DNA of 64,000 nucleotides from an uncultured Bacteroidales bacterium. Its GTDB lineage: Bacteria; Bacteroidota; Bacteroidia; Bacteroidales; UBA932. Shown here in pieces: positions 1 through 8,616 of this stretch. The notes below the pieces were generated by a model that saw only the letters and a list, made by a program, of their open reading frames with translations, had not been told where the DNA came from and did no database searches. The translations under genes and the position numbers were made by a program. The stretch spans positions 62,001 to 126,000 of the forward strand of contig CALUTY010000009.1 in assembly GCA_944323825.1 (NCBI GenBank). Direction: 5' to 3'. The first letter of the stretch is position 1. Each line of letters opens with the position of its first letter.

Positions 1-267
1 GTCTCCATGGATGGTCATTGACTGGCCGGTATCTCCGAGGGGAACACCGTTGGCCATGCTGAAAACCCCGTTTGTCACCGTTTGTGAGACGGCATCATAA
101 CATGACAATGAAGAATTGCCTGAACCGAAACTGCCTTCATTGACTACAAACAGGCTCTGTCCCTGTACCGGGCTGAAGGTTCCGTCTTCAGTTCCGGGAT
201 TCTGCTCTTTCATGCAGGAAACGAGGCACAGGAGGAGTGCCGGTGCGAAAAGATAAAAACGTCTCAT
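1..267 (-). CDS. BtuG-like surface lipoprotein, N-terminal part (runs off left edge)
   Basis: The ATG at 267 opens a reading frame that stays open to the left edge (89 codons visible). It begins with a short hydrophobic signal ending in a lipobox (LCLVSC) followed by MKEQN, so it is a lipoprotein with charged residues after the cysteine, as in surface-exposed Bacteroidales lipoproteins. The next part (VVNEGSFGSGNSSLSCYD, then ANGVPLGDTGQSM) resembles the first blades of the YncE/DUF5074 seven-bladed propellers that include BtuG, the surface cobalamin-binding partner of BtuB. A cobalamin riboswitch lies directly upstream on the same strand, which supports a role in vitamin B12 capture. The partner receptor would be expected beyond the left edge. 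The family call is by recall of sequence pattern; the regulation is visible in the DNA. Confidence 0.75.
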   Translation of the reverse strand, partial: MRRFYLFAPALLLCLVSCMKEQNPGTEDGTFSPVQGQSLFVVNEGSFGSGNSSLSCYDAVSQTVTNGVFSMANGVPLGDTGQSMTIHGD

Positions 268-424
268 GATAATAATGAATTAAATGATTATTACTATGGA
301 CGCAGGAAAACTTCTGCACTGGCCGCAATGCAAGAACAGTCCCTTGGCAGTCATGATAGAACACCTCGGAGACCCCCCATGAACTTCCGGTCAATGCAAA
401 GGATAGCCGTAATCCCGCGACACC

Positions 425-645
425 TTTCATGCAGGGCGGCAGGTCTTCTGACTTGTCCCGTCCATGCGCCTTCCCGCCTTGCGGCAGTGACATGATGCAT
501 GGATTGTCGGCATGCAGGAGCCAATCCGGCATACCATACGAAGATGGCCTGATTCTGAATGCGGCCAAGGTCCGCAGGGACTTACAGCAACGGGTATTGT
601 TCCGGATTCGCACCGGATTCCCTTTTAAGGATCGGCAGCATGAAT
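425..645 (-). promoter_or_regulatory. Cobalamin (AdoCbl) riboswitch
   Basis: Read on the minus strand, the conserved cobalamin aptamer blocks occur in order: GGGAATCCGGTGCGAATCC near 630-610, then GTTGCTGTAAGTCCC near 596-579, then CACTGCCGCAAGGCGGGAAG near 490-470, and AAGTCAGAAGACCTGCC (the B12 box) near 453-437. It lies between a promoter at about 671-700 and the ATG of the BtuG-like lipoprotein at 267, leaving about 160 bases for the expression platform. Effector binding is expected to lower expression of the downstream B12-uptake genes. Confidence 0.93.
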
Positions 646-670
646 CTGCCTTTCTCACCGTCATGCGGTG

Positions 671-700
671 CAAAAATATCAAAAAAAGACGAGAAGCAGA
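671..700 (-). promoter_or_regulatory. Promoter for the riboswitch transcript
   Basis: On the minus strand TATTTTTG (671-678) fits the Bacteroidales -7 box TAnnTTTG. A weak -33 element (TCTG, 697-700) lies 18 bases upstream. Transcription would start near 667, just ahead of the riboswitch aptamer. Confidence 0.5.
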
Positions 701-710
701 ATAAAATTTG

Positions 711-741
711 TCAAAAACAACGGCTATCTGCATAAGAGCCG
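711..741 (-). terminator. Possible terminator of tamL
   Basis: Minus strand: CGGCT (741-737) pairs with AGCCG (725-721) around an 11-base loop, followed by TTGTTTTTG (720-712). It lies 20 bases past the tamL stop. The stem is only five pairs, so this is weak. Confidence 0.35.
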
Positions 742-760
742 CTTTGATCTGTTCTGCCCG

Positions 761-2953
761 TCAGAACGGATATCCGACACCGAAATGCACTGCGTAGTTG
801 CCGCGGCGGAGCCATTGTCCTGGTCCCAGCCATCTGCTGTCAGTGCGCGCCGGATCATGGACGCGCATGCCCATGTCAAACCGGAGAAGAAGAAAATTAA
901 GGTCCAGCCTGATGCCGGCGCCCCAGTTGACGGCAATGCTTTTGCCGAAGTTGCTCCATGTGAATAAGGAAGTGTTCCCCGATGATTCGCTGTCACGCAG
1001 GGTCCATACATTCCCTGCATCGACGAACAGCGCTCCGGCAACTTTCCAGAACATTTTGAAACGGTACTCCACATTTGCCTCAAGCTTCATGTCGCCTGTC
1101 TGGTTGGGGATGATGAATGTGGTATCCATCTGTGAAAGTCCTGGCCCGACAGCCCGCGCCTGCCATCCGCGGAGGCTGTTGGCACCTCCGGAATAGAAAT
1201 GTTTCTCAAACGGAAGGGCCGTTGAATTGCCGTAGGCATACCCGGCACCGGCAAGGAATCTTGTGGCTACTGCCTGTCCTCCGTTCCTGCCGAACACCCA
1301 TGTCCTGCCCACAGATATTTCCGACTTCACATATTGTGAAAACGGAGTGTTCCAGACCATTCCTGCACCGGATGCATCTTTCTGCATAAGGGGTCTGAAG
1401 GCACTGAGCAGATTACCGGCAATGTCAAACTGGAGCCTCGTGTAGAAATAGGATGTCTTCGGATTCACATCCGTGTTGGTGGTATATTGGAATGTCGCCC
1501 CGGAACCGAGGTCAAAGTGGTCCTGATAGGAGTTTCTCATGAAAGGGTCATTCCTCAGGCTGTTGTAGAAACCCTCGTCAAGGTCAAAAAGCCTCACGAT
1601 GTTAAGCTGCAGAGGATAAAACTGGTAGAACAGCCGGCCCTTGATGTTTCCGCTGTAACCGAATGATGTGGATATTATGTTCCTCGTGTATTCCGGTCTG
1701 CTCTGATAATTGTACGAGACATTTATGTCTGTCCTCGGAACTGCTCCCGTGAACAGGCTGTAGGGAAGGAAAAGGAATTTCGGAAAGCTCAGTCCGGCCG
1801 AAACACCGAATTCGTTGGACCTGGTGTCGTCATTGGGCCTGAACTGGAAATTTCCCATGAAGCTGAGGTTGAGCCATTCTCCTCCGCGGAATATGTTCTT
1901 GTGGAAATAAGAGAGCTGGGGGGAGACGCCGAACAGTCCGGAAGAATTGGTCGAGCCTTCTATGTTGAACTTGAATCCCTGGAGGCGTGACTTGGCCAGA
2001 CTGATATTGCAGTCCACGACATTCGAGTCCGCCTGGTTCATCTCGATGTTGACACTGCTGAACATGTTCAGGGATGAGAGTCGCGTGTATGTGTTGTTTA
2101 CCGTGTTTTCGCTGTAGATGCTTCCTGGGATTATGGTGTTAAGGTTCCTCAGGACATTCTCATTCACTTTCAGGTCCTGCGGATAAGATATGGCCACGTC
2201 CCCGATGCTGAATTTCCTCAATGGGCGTGCGTCATCCGGGCCCTCGTTCCTGGTATACTCGCTGATCCTCATTTCAAGCAGGGCGGAGTCCGGGCAGGTG
2301 ATTGTATCTGCCTCGAAAGAATAATAGTTCTTTGAAAAACCATAGAAGCCCATGTTCCTGAGATGCCGGCTTGAACGGTCTGTCTCCCTGTCTAGCGCAT
2401 CTTCAGAAAGCCATGCCCCTCTTTTGATTGTGACCGATGAGGTGTCCTTCCAGAACTCTTCCGCAAGCTCCCCTTCCGGAACGGAATATGTTATTTCCTT
2501 TATCGGAAACCTCTTGCCCAAAGTGACGAGGTAGGTTACGGTTACCTTCCTTTTCTTCACTTTAATGCGGCTGTCCACCTTTGAGCCGTAATAGCCTCTG
2601 TACTGAAGGTGGTCACTGATGTTCGTGATCGAGCTGCTGACCAGATCCGGATTGTACACGACCGGGGCTACACCGATTTTTTTCACGAACCTGTCCCATC
2701 CTTTCCCTTTTCCGTTGGCCATGTTATATATGTTCAGGAAAGGATTCCATCCGAACATGAAGTATGAATTGGGGCTTTGCTTGATATATGGTTCTATGTC
2801 ATTGGTATTGAATTTCTTGTCATTCATCACCTCGATCTTGTTCTTCGCCAGCCTGTATTCCCCTTCTTGCAGCACCCTTGTCGTACTGCAGGATTGGAAA
2901 ATTGCGAAGACGCAAAGCAGCAATATCGCAGTGATTGTGTGTTTCTGTACCAT
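761..2953 (-). CDS. tamL: TamL/BamA-type outer-membrane assembly lipoprotein
   Basis: A 730-residue protein. The hydrophobic N-terminus ends in a lipobox (FQSC, Cys22). Residues about 30-320 look like POTRA repeats, for example the stretches following the lipobox and around GKRFPIKEITYSV. The C-terminal half is an Omp85-type 16-strand barrel with glycine/aromatic strand pattern, a GGANSLRGW motif (the conserved region around the lid loop) and a terminal aromatic residue (GVGYPF). This is the arrangement of TamL, the Bacteroidetes form of TamA, a lipoprotein that works with a TamB-like protein in outer-membrane assembly or lipid transport. I chose the ATG at 2953 because it starts the signal peptide and lies 18 bases after the promoter box; a longer frame to 3001 would begin upstream of that promoter. 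No TamB gene is in the window. Confidence 0.85.
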   Translation of the reverse strand: MVQKHTITAILLLCVFAIFQSCSTTRVLQEGEYRLAKNKIEVMNDKKFNTNDIEPYIKQSPNSYFMFGWNPFLNIYNMANGKGKGWDRFVKKIGVAPVVYNPDLVSSSITNISDHLQYRGYYGSKVDSRIKVKKRKVTVTYLVTLGKRFPIKEITYSVPEGELAEEFWKDTSSVTIKRGAWLSEDALDRETDRSSRHLRNMGFYGFSKNYYSFEADTITCPDSALLEMRISEYTRNEGPDDARPLRKFSIGDVAISYPQDLKVNENVLRNLNTIIPGSIYSENTVNNTYTRLSSLNMFSSVNIEMNQADSNVVDCNISLAKSRLQGFKFNIEGSTNSSGLFGVSPQLSYFHKNIFRGGEWLNLSFMGNFQFRPNDDTRSNEFGVSAGLSFPKFLFLPYSLFTGAVPRTDINVSYNYQSRPEYTRNIISTSFGYSGNIKGRLFYQFYPLQLNIVRLFDLDEGFYNSLRNDPFMRNSYQDHFDLGSGATFQYTTNTDVNPKTSYFYTRLQFDIAGNLLSAFRPLMQKDASGAGMVWNTPFSQYVKSEISVGRTWVFGRNGGQAVATRFLAGAGYAYGNSTALPFEKHFYSGGANSLRGWQARAVGPGLSQMDTTFIIPNQTGDMKLEANVEYRFKMFWKVAGALFVDAGNVWTLRDSESSGNTSLFTWSNFGKSIAVNWGAGIRLDLNFLLLRFDMGMRVHDPARTDSRWLGPGQWLRRGNYAVHFGVGYPF

Positions 2954-2971
2954 TTGCCCCGTCAAATCACG

Positions 2972-3002
2972 CAAATTTATCTCAATATCCCGTATTCTCA
3001 AA
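2972..3002 (-). promoter_or_regulatory. Promoter of tamL
   Basis: Minus strand: TTTG (3002-2999), 19 bases, TAAATTTG (2979-2972). This is a full match to the Bacteroidales vegetative promoter, and it fixes the tamL start at 2953 rather than 3001. Confidence 0.75.
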
Positions 3003-3052
3003 ATTTATCCATTAAAAATGGATTTAATCATAGGAAAGACAGATTTATGTAA

Positions 3053-3060
3053 TATATTTG
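3053..3060 (+). promoter_or_regulatory. Likely -7 box for the arginine decarboxylase operon
   Basis: TATATTTG (3053-3060) matches TAnnTTTG. No good -33 element is visible at the right spacing. It would give a leader of about 80 bases before the ATG at 3143. Confidence 0.45.
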
Positions 3061-3142
3061 CAGCCGAAAAGCAAAAATCCGACCGATTCGGATTGACCGA
3101 AAAACGCAAATGTAACTTAATCGCTTTATCAAATTTTTCGAA

Positions 3143-4537
3143 ATGAAGAACAAGTACATTGATCTGATTGACCAGACATTCGAGTTCCCGCAGGACGAAT
3201 TCAGGGTAGAGGACGGGGAGCTCCATTTCCATGACATCAATATGATGGACATCATCAATCAGTACGGGACTCCGCTGAAAATCACCTATCTGCCGAAGAT
3301 TTCGTCCCAGATCCAGCGGGCCAAGAGAATGTTCAATGTGGCTATGGCAAAGGCCGACTACAACGGGAAATACCATTACTGCTACTGCACCAAGAGCTCT
3401 CATTTCGAATTCATCCTCAGGGAGGCCCTGAAGAATGACATACACATCGAGACATCTTCTGCTTTCGACCTCAATCTCATCGAGGCGCTTGAGTCCGAAG
3501 GTGTGGTCGACAAGGACCTCTACATTATCTGCAACGGCTTCAAGAAGCCGGCTTACATTGAGAACATAGCCAATTTCGCCAACGGAGGATGGCACAACAT
3601 CATCCCTGTCCTTGACAATATGCGTGAGCTTCAGGACCTTGACGCACAGGTGAAGGTACCTTTGAACATCGGCATAAGGATAGCCTCCGAAGAGGAGCCT
3701 AATTTCGAGTTCTATACCTCGAGGCTCGGAATAAGGTACAGCGACATCCTGCCATTCTACGAAAACCTGATCAGCAAGAGCGACAAGTTCCGCCTCAAGA
3801 TGCTGCATTTCTTCATAAACACCGGTATCAGGGACACGGCATACTACTGGAACGAGCTTGCCAAGTGCGTAAATGTGTATTGCGACCTGAAGATGATATG
3901 TCCGGAACTGGACTGCCTGAACATCGGAGGCGGCTTCCCTATAAAGAATTCGCTTGCGATGGATTTCGACTATGAATACATGGCAGAGGAAATCATCCTC
4001 CAGATCAAGACCATGTGCAATTCCCGCGGAGTGGCCGAACCGAACATCTTCACTGAATTCGGAAGTTTCACCGTCGGCGAATCCGGTGCGACCATCTTCC
4101 AGATACTGGACATGAAGCAGCAGAATGACAGGGAGCGCTGGTACATGATAGACAATTCATTCATGACCACCCTTCCGGACACCTGGGGCATCAAGCAGAG
4201 GTTCATTCTCCTTCCGATAAACAAATGGAATGAGAAATACCAGCGTGTCTTCCTCGGAGGCCTGACCTGCGACAGCCAGGACTATTACAATGCCGATGCC
4301 CACGCAAATGCGATCTTCCTCCCGATAATGGAGGACAGGGACGATCCCCTCTACATAGGATTCTTCCACACAGGAGCCTACCAGGAGTCAATTTCCGGAT
4401 ACGGCGGCATCCAGCATTGCCTGCAGCCGGCCCCGAAACACATCATCATCGACAGGGACGAGAACGGTGACTATACCACGAAACTTTTCAGCAAGGAACA
4501 GACATACAAGTCAATGCTGAAGATCCTCGGATATTAA
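3143..4537 (+). CDS. speA: PLP-dependent arginine decarboxylase (short Bacteroidetes type)
   Basis: A 464-residue fold-type III PLP decarboxylase (alanine-racemase-like barrel plus C-terminal beta domain). YCTKSSH (about residues 78-84) carries the Schiff-base lysine region. LNIGGGFP is the glycine-rich phosphate-binding loop, and GGLTCDSQDYYN with GFFHTGAYQES carry the C-terminal active-site residues. It is much shorter than the roughly 630-residue biosynthetic SpeA of E. coli and matches the 460-residue Bacteroidetes enzymes annotated as arginine decarboxylase. It would make agmatine for polyamine synthesis; related enzymes in the fold use lysine, diaminopimelate or carboxynorspermidine, so the substrate is inferred. 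It is the first gene of an apparent operon with the OmpA/GldL/GldM genes, 14 bases from the next start. Confidence 0.85.
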   Translation: MKNKYIDLIDQTFEFPQDEFRVEDGELHFHDINMMDIINQYGTPLKITYLPKISSQIQRAKRMFNVAMAKADYNGKYHYCYCTKSSHFEFILREALKNDIHIETSSAFDLNLIEALESEGVVDKDLYIICNGFKKPAYIENIANFANGGWHNIIPVLDNMRELQDLDAQVKVPLNIGIRIASEEEPNFEFYTSRLGIRYSDILPFYENLISKSDKFRLKMLHFFINTGIRDTAYYWNELAKCVNVYCDLKMICPELDCLNIGGGFPIKNSLAMDFDYEYMAEEIILQIKTMCNSRGVAEPNIFTEFGSFTVGESGATIFQILDMKQQNDRERWYMIDNSFMTTLPDTWGIKQRFILLPINKWNEKYQRVFLGGLTCDSQDYYNADAHANAIFLPIMEDRDDPLYIGFFHTGAYQESISGYGGIQHCLQPAPKHIIIDRDENGDYTTKLFSKEQTYKSMLKILGY

Positions 4538-4551
4538 TAATATTATTTATC

Positions 4552-5619
4552 ATGATGAAAAAACTGTATTTTTTAGCAATGGCGGCAACGGCTGTGGCAA
4601 TGGCCGTATCTGCTCCTGAAATCAAGGCACAGCAGGGGACAATTCCGGTCGAAGGCAAAAGTTTCTCTTCTTCGAACTGGTACATATCCGCACTCGGAGG
4701 AGAGCAGGCCCTGCTGAAAGGAAGTGCTACCGGAAAATATTTTGTCGGGAAACTCAATGCCGGCACATGGTTCGACACATGGTCGGGACTCAAGATAAAT
4801 GTCCAGGGCGGTCTGAAGAAAACCAACGGCAACAATTCCGCGAGATATTATTCTGCAGGGGTTGACTATACGCTGAATCTTCTGCGGGTTTTCGGGGGAT
4901 ACGATGAGAAGACACCGTTTTCGTTCTCATTGTCCGCCGGACCGGCATACAACCTTATCCGATATGCGCATGATGGCCACGACTATACCCATGCGGTGTC
5001 ATTGAATGTCGGAGCACAGGCAGGCTATGACTTCTCTCCGCGCTGGGGAATTTTCGCGGAAGCCATGTCATATACAATGGAGAATTTTGCGTCACCGGGA
5101 AGGAATGTCCTTTTCGGAATAGATTGCGCCGTGGGCATCAGATTCAGATTCAGCCGCCACAAGTACGGACATCGTGATGACGACAGAAGATACTATGAAT
5201 CGCGTATAAACGCACTTGATGCCAGGATAGCCGAACTCGAACGTGCGGCAGAGGAGAAAACTGCCACGGAGACGGCGGAGAAGGTCATCGTCGCCCCGGA
5301 AACCGAAGCGGCATCAGTGGATATCTATTTTGATGAATTCAGCTCATTCATCAGCGATGAGCAGCGCAAGAAAATCGACGGAATAGGAACATGGATGACA
5401 GACAACCCTGATTTCAATGTGAGGATTATTGTGTTCAGCGACAACCTGAGCGATCCTGAAACCGGGAAAAGAATTATGGAAAGCAGGGCTGATGTCCTTG
5501 AAGACCTTCTTGTCGAAAAATACGGCATTGATTCTGACAGGATTGAATCTGTCGGTTCTGAGGAAGTCGGCTACCGTAACCTTACCGGATGCAATGCCAA
5601 GATAATATTTCTGAAATAA
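4552..5619 (+). CDS. Outer-membrane OmpA-family protein of the GldL/M-like operon
   Basis: A 355-residue protein. It has an N-terminal signal peptide ending near SAPEIKAQ, then a glycine- and aromatic-rich region (about 35-200) with alternating strands typical of an eight-stranded porin barrel. A charged coiled-coil segment follows (about 200-245, SRINALDARIAELERAAEE), then a C-terminal OmpA-like domain (about 255-355) containing the ESRADVLEDLL helix and upstream Asp, as in peptidoglycan-binding OmpA domains. It probably links the outer membrane to peptidoglycan. It sits directly upstream of the GldL-like and GldM-like genes (5 bases to the next start), which suggests it is the cell-wall or outer-membrane partner of that inner-membrane complex. 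The start could be the second ATG at 4555. The partner role is inference. Confidence 0.8.
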   Translation: MMKKLYFLAMAATAVAMAVSAPEIKAQQGTIPVEGKSFSSSNWYISALGGEQALLKGSATGKYFVGKLNAGTWFDTWSGLKINVQGGLKKTNGNNSARYYSAGVDYTLNLLRVFGGYDEKTPFSFSLSAGPAYNLIRYAHDGHDYTHAVSLNVGAQAGYDFSPRWGIFAEAMSYTMENFASPGRNVLFGIDCAVGIRFRFSRHKYGHRDDDRRYYESRINALDARIAELERAAEEKTATETAEKVIVAPETEAASVDIYFDEFSSFISDEQRKKIDGIGTWMTDNPDFNVRIIVFSDNLSDPETGKRIMESRADVLEDLLVEKYGIDSDRIESVGSEEVGYRNLTGCNAKIIFLK

Positions 5620-5624
5620 AAATC

Positions 5625-6134
5625 ATGAAACTCCATAAATTCTTGAAAAGCAGGGCGGGCCGCAAATTCTACAATTTTGCGTACTGCTGGGGGGCATGTC
5701 TGGTGATTTTGGGTGCTGTCTTCAAGATAGCCCATATGCCTTTTGACAGTGTCCTGCTGATGATCGGACTTTTTACAGAGGTATTCATTTTTTTCATATC
5801 GGGCTTTGACACACCGGATGATGTGTACGAATGGGAGAAAGTGTTCCCGGAGCTGAGAAAGGATGAAAAGACCGGTACGGACCTGTCCGGCACTCTCGAA
5901 GCCGCCAGACAAAAATATCTGGAAGGCGCCAATGAACTCCAGGGCAAGATGAATGACCTCAGCAATGCATATACAGAACAGGCAGACAAGATCAGGAAAA
6001 TGTCAGCTTCCGTGTCTCCGGAAGCTCTGGACAGGATGGAAAATGAAGTCACGGAGATGACGCGGCTGCTTCATGAACTCAACTCCAGATATGGCAGGAT
6101 GCTTGAATCCATGGGGCCTGAGAAGAAAAGCTAA
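5625..6134 (+). CDS. GldL/PorL-like motor stator protein
   Basis: A 169-residue protein with a short basic N-terminus and two transmembrane helices at about 18-37 and 43-61, followed by a roughly 100-residue cytoplasmic coiled-coil tail. The sequence between the helices (GAVFKIAHMPFDS) and the second helix (LFTEVFIFFISGFDTP) are close to GldL/PorL. Glu52 sits where the proton-pathway glutamate of GldL lies in the second helix. GldL and GldM form the proton-driven rotary motor of the type IX secretion and gliding machinery. The ATG at 5625 was chosen over an upstream in-frame codon because it starts the conserved GldL N-terminus. It is shorter than classical GldL (about 215-310 residues). Confidence 0.85.
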   Translation: MKLHKFLKSRAGRKFYNFAYCWGACLVILGAVFKIAHMPFDSVLLMIGLFTEVFIFFISGFDTPDDVYEWEKVFPELRKDEKTGTDLSGTLEAARQKYLEGANELQGKMNDLSNAYTEQADKIRKMSASVSPEALDRMENEVTEMTRLLHELNSRYGRMLESMGPEKKS

Positions 6135-6139
6135 AGGCC

Positions 6140-7468
6140 ATGGCGGACTACAGACTACCTCCGCGTCAGAAGATGATAAACCTTGTCTACATCATTCTGA
6201 TAGCGATGCTTGCCATAAATATTTCGGCCGATACGCTTGACACGTATTTTCTGCTTGACAAGGGGCTTCAGGGCAGAATCGCCGGACTCGAGTCCTGCCG
6301 GGACAGTCTTTCACGGCAGCTTGCCTCAGAATTTCCTGAGGCTTCACATGATGTGCAGACCATTGATTCGATGGCAACCGGCCTTTTGGACTATATTGAT
6401 GCCATCAAGGAAGACATAGCCCGTGCCGCAGACAAGAAAAAATATACATCTGCAAATGAACTGAAGGCCTCAGAGGAACTCAATGCCGTTCCTGATGTAA
6501 TGCTGTCGGCCGTCAATCCGAGGGCATCATACCTGAGAAGAGCCTTGGCGGACTACCGGGACTCATTGGAGGCAAAGCTCCCTGACATAAGCACGAAAAA
6601 TCTGATAAGTTCATATCTGGACATCGAACATGACAAGAAATTGACTTCCTGGGAAAAGGAGACTTTCACGAGCATGCCTGCAATAGGCGGGATGGTCTAT
6701 ATGAATACCCTTAAGGAAAATATTCTCCACGCAGGGATTGAGGCATACAGGGGCCTAATGTCTTCTTTCTATGTAAAGGACACGGTAAGGCATGAAGCCG
6801 ACGCCAGATATGTTCTTGTAAACAACGACCAGATGGTGGTCGCCAGGGACGGGACGATAGAGGTTCCGGTAGTGAATGTGACTCCGCATATCGAGAGCGT
6901 AATTTATGCAGGACTTGACAATCTCGTGGATGTTCTGGCAATAGGCATCACCCCTGATCAGATGGACATTGAAGTGAGCGGAGGGACTTACAGACTGCGT
7001 AACGGAAAGCTGTATCTCTGCCCTGACGGAGCCTCCGGAGAATTTGTCCTGAAAATGTCGTGCATCAGGAACGGTGAGCGCAAGGATTTGGGGACAAAGA
7101 CATTCCATATCAAGCAGCTCCCTACTCCGGCTCCTTATGTCATTTTTGACGGGGGAACAATATATTCCGGCAATGTCCCTATCGGAAAGGACATGTTGAA
7201 GAAGGCATCAAGCATAGGTGCAAGCATAAATGACCCGGTGCATGTGGAATACGATGTCCTCGGGTTCGAGATGGTACTGATCAGGAGAGGAGACAAAGGG
7301 GTGCTTTCAGCCAGGTCTGAAGGGCCTGTGTTCACGCCCGAGCAGAAACGGATACTCGCTTCTGCCGAGAACGGTGACAAGATTTATTTTACCGGAATAA
7401 GAGCGGGAAGCCCGAACGGGCAGTCCGTATATCAGCTGCCTCCGGTCAGTGCTCCGGTATATGAATAG
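6140..7468 (+). CDS. GldM/PorM-like periplasmic motor shaft protein, short form
   Basis: A 442-residue protein starting with the GldM signature PPRQKMINLVYIILIAMLA. Arg9 corresponds to the arginine reported to pair with the GldL glutamate, and a single transmembrane helix follows (about 13-30). Residues about 30-215 look like the helical D1 domain. Residues about 225-330 and 335-442 match the last two beta domains (D3 and D4, for example TKTFHIKQLPTPAPYV and the C-terminal GDKIYFTGI stretch). GldM proteins are usually about 515 residues with four periplasmic domains; the region corresponding to D2 appears to be missing. The gene follows gldL by 5 bases and precedes the methyltransferase by 9. 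Domain assignment is from recalled GldM architecture. Confidence 0.82.
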   Translation: MADYRLPPRQKMINLVYIILIAMLAINISADTLDTYFLLDKGLQGRIAGLESCRDSLSRQLASEFPEASHDVQTIDSMATGLLDYIDAIKEDIARAADKKKYTSANELKASEELNAVPDVMLSAVNPRASYLRRALADYRDSLEAKLPDISTKNLISSYLDIEHDKKLTSWEKETFTSMPAIGGMVYMNTLKENILHAGIEAYRGLMSSFYVKDTVRHEADARYVLVNNDQMVVARDGTIEVPVVNVTPHIESVIYAGLDNLVDVLAIGITPDQMDIEVSGGTYRLRNGKLYLCPDGASGEFVLKMSCIRNGERKDLGTKTFHIKQLPTPAPYVIFDGGTIYSGNVPIGKDMLKKASSIGASINDPVHVEYDVLGFEMVLIRRGDKGVLSARSEGPVFTPEQKRILASAENGDKIYFTGIRAGSPNGQSVYQLPPVSAPVYE

Positions 7469-7477
7469 GAAAGAGCT

Positions 7478-8326
7478 ATGCCGACAATTTCAGTAAATGA
7501 AATAAAAAGAATCAAGTCCCTGGCATCAAAGAAGTTCAGGGACATGTACGGAGAGTTCACCGTGGAAGGGGAAAAGATGGTCGCCGAGGCCGTCTCTTCC
7601 TCTTTTGCCGTTGAAAAGATATGGAGACGGGACGAAATCGGAGAAGAAGCCATGTCGCGCATCAGCCAGCTCTCCTCCCCTTCTCCTGTACTGGCGGTAG
7701 TCCGCAAGCCGGAGAATGTGTCTTTGGATACCGGAATGCAGATCAGAGAGGCCTTGATGAGTGCTGCAGAGCCGGCTGGAAAAGATATCTCTAATGCAGG
7801 CAAAGGCACCGGAACCGCTGATGACGCCGTATCAGGCCGCAGGCTTTCCGGTCTTTATCTGGCCCTTGACACAATGCGTGACCCAGGCAACCTCGGCACA
7901 GTCCTCCGCATCGCTGACTGGTTCGGCATCAATGCCGTCTTCGCCTCCCCCGACACCGTGGATGTCTTCAATCCCAAGGTCGTGCAGTCCACAATGGGGG
8001 CCATCTTCCGCGTCAGATTCCATTATGCCGACATCCCAGACCTTGCAAAGACCGTCCTTGATGCCGGCGGCAAGGTCTACGGCACCTTCCTCGACGGCAG
8101 GAACATCTACAGCACCGGCCTTGACTGCGGCACCGCCTCCCCTGTCCTGATTGTCATCGGCAACGAATCCGAAGGTATTTCCGATGAAGTCGCCCGCCTA
8201 GTCTCCGACAGGCTTTTCATCCCGCCCTACCCTGCCGACGACCCCGGCTCCGAATCCCTCAATGCCGCCGTCGCCACCGCCGTCACCGTCGCAGAATTCC
8301 GCCGCAGAAGCATGCAGAAAGTATAG
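7478..8326 (+). CDS. SpoU/TrmH-family RNA 2'-O-methyltransferase
   Basis: A 282-residue protein. The N-terminal 80 residues resemble the SpoU substrate-binding domain (VNEIKRIKSLASKKFRD, then GEFTVEGEKMV). The C-terminal SPOUT domain has motif 1 (DPGNLGTVLRIADWFG), motif 2 (IGNESEGIS) and motif 3 (ESLNAAVATAV). These build the trefoil knot that binds S-adenosylmethionine. The target may be rRNA or tRNA and cannot be told from sequence. A low-complexity linker (about 85-120) separates the two domains. It is the last gene of the arginine decarboxylase-GldLM operon. Confidence 0.88.
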   Translation: MPTISVNEIKRIKSLASKKFRDMYGEFTVEGEKMVAEAVSSSFAVEKIWRRDEIGEEAMSRISQLSSPSPVLAVVRKPENVSLDTGMQIREALMSAAEPAGKDISNAGKGTGTADDAVSGRRLSGLYLALDTMRDPGNLGTVLRIADWFGINAVFASPDTVDVFNPKVVQSTMGAIFRVRFHYADIPDLAKTVLDAGGKVYGTFLDGRNIYSTGLDCGTASPVLIVIGNESEGISDEVARLVSDRLFIPPYPADDPGSESLNAAVATAVTVAEFRRRSMQKV

Positions 8327-8341
8327 ACAGAAACTTTTATT

Positions 8342-8570
8342 TTATTCCACCTTGAAGGTTATCGTCAGGTCCTCTCTGACAGGGATGTTGCGCCTTTCGT
8401 TTACCAGATGCTCCCTCCTCAGCATGAATCCGTACTCGTGGCCGCTCATCTGGGATCCTCCATGCGATGGCCCCGAGTTCGTGCCGTTCGTCTGCATAGA
8501 CTTTGGAGGCTGCTTAGCAGCACATTGAAAATGAGACTGCAAGAATGATGATGAAAATTTTTCGCTTCAT
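8342..8570 (-). pseudogene. Frameshifted small lipoprotein
   Basis: The ATG at 8570 starts a lipoprotein signal (MKRKIFIIILAVSFSMCC) that stops at a TAA at 8516-8514. A different frame then continues without interruption from there to 8342 (KQPPKSMQTNGTN ... REDLTITFKVE). Deleting one base at the TAA would join the two into a lipoprotein of about 75 residues. I do not recognise the family. It lies 46 bases downstream of another broken outer-membrane gene. Sequencing error is an alternative explanation. Confidence 0.6.
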
Positions 8571-8616
8571 ATCGTATGGTATTTTTGGTTTGCAGGAGGT
8601 CTCCTGCAAGACGGTT

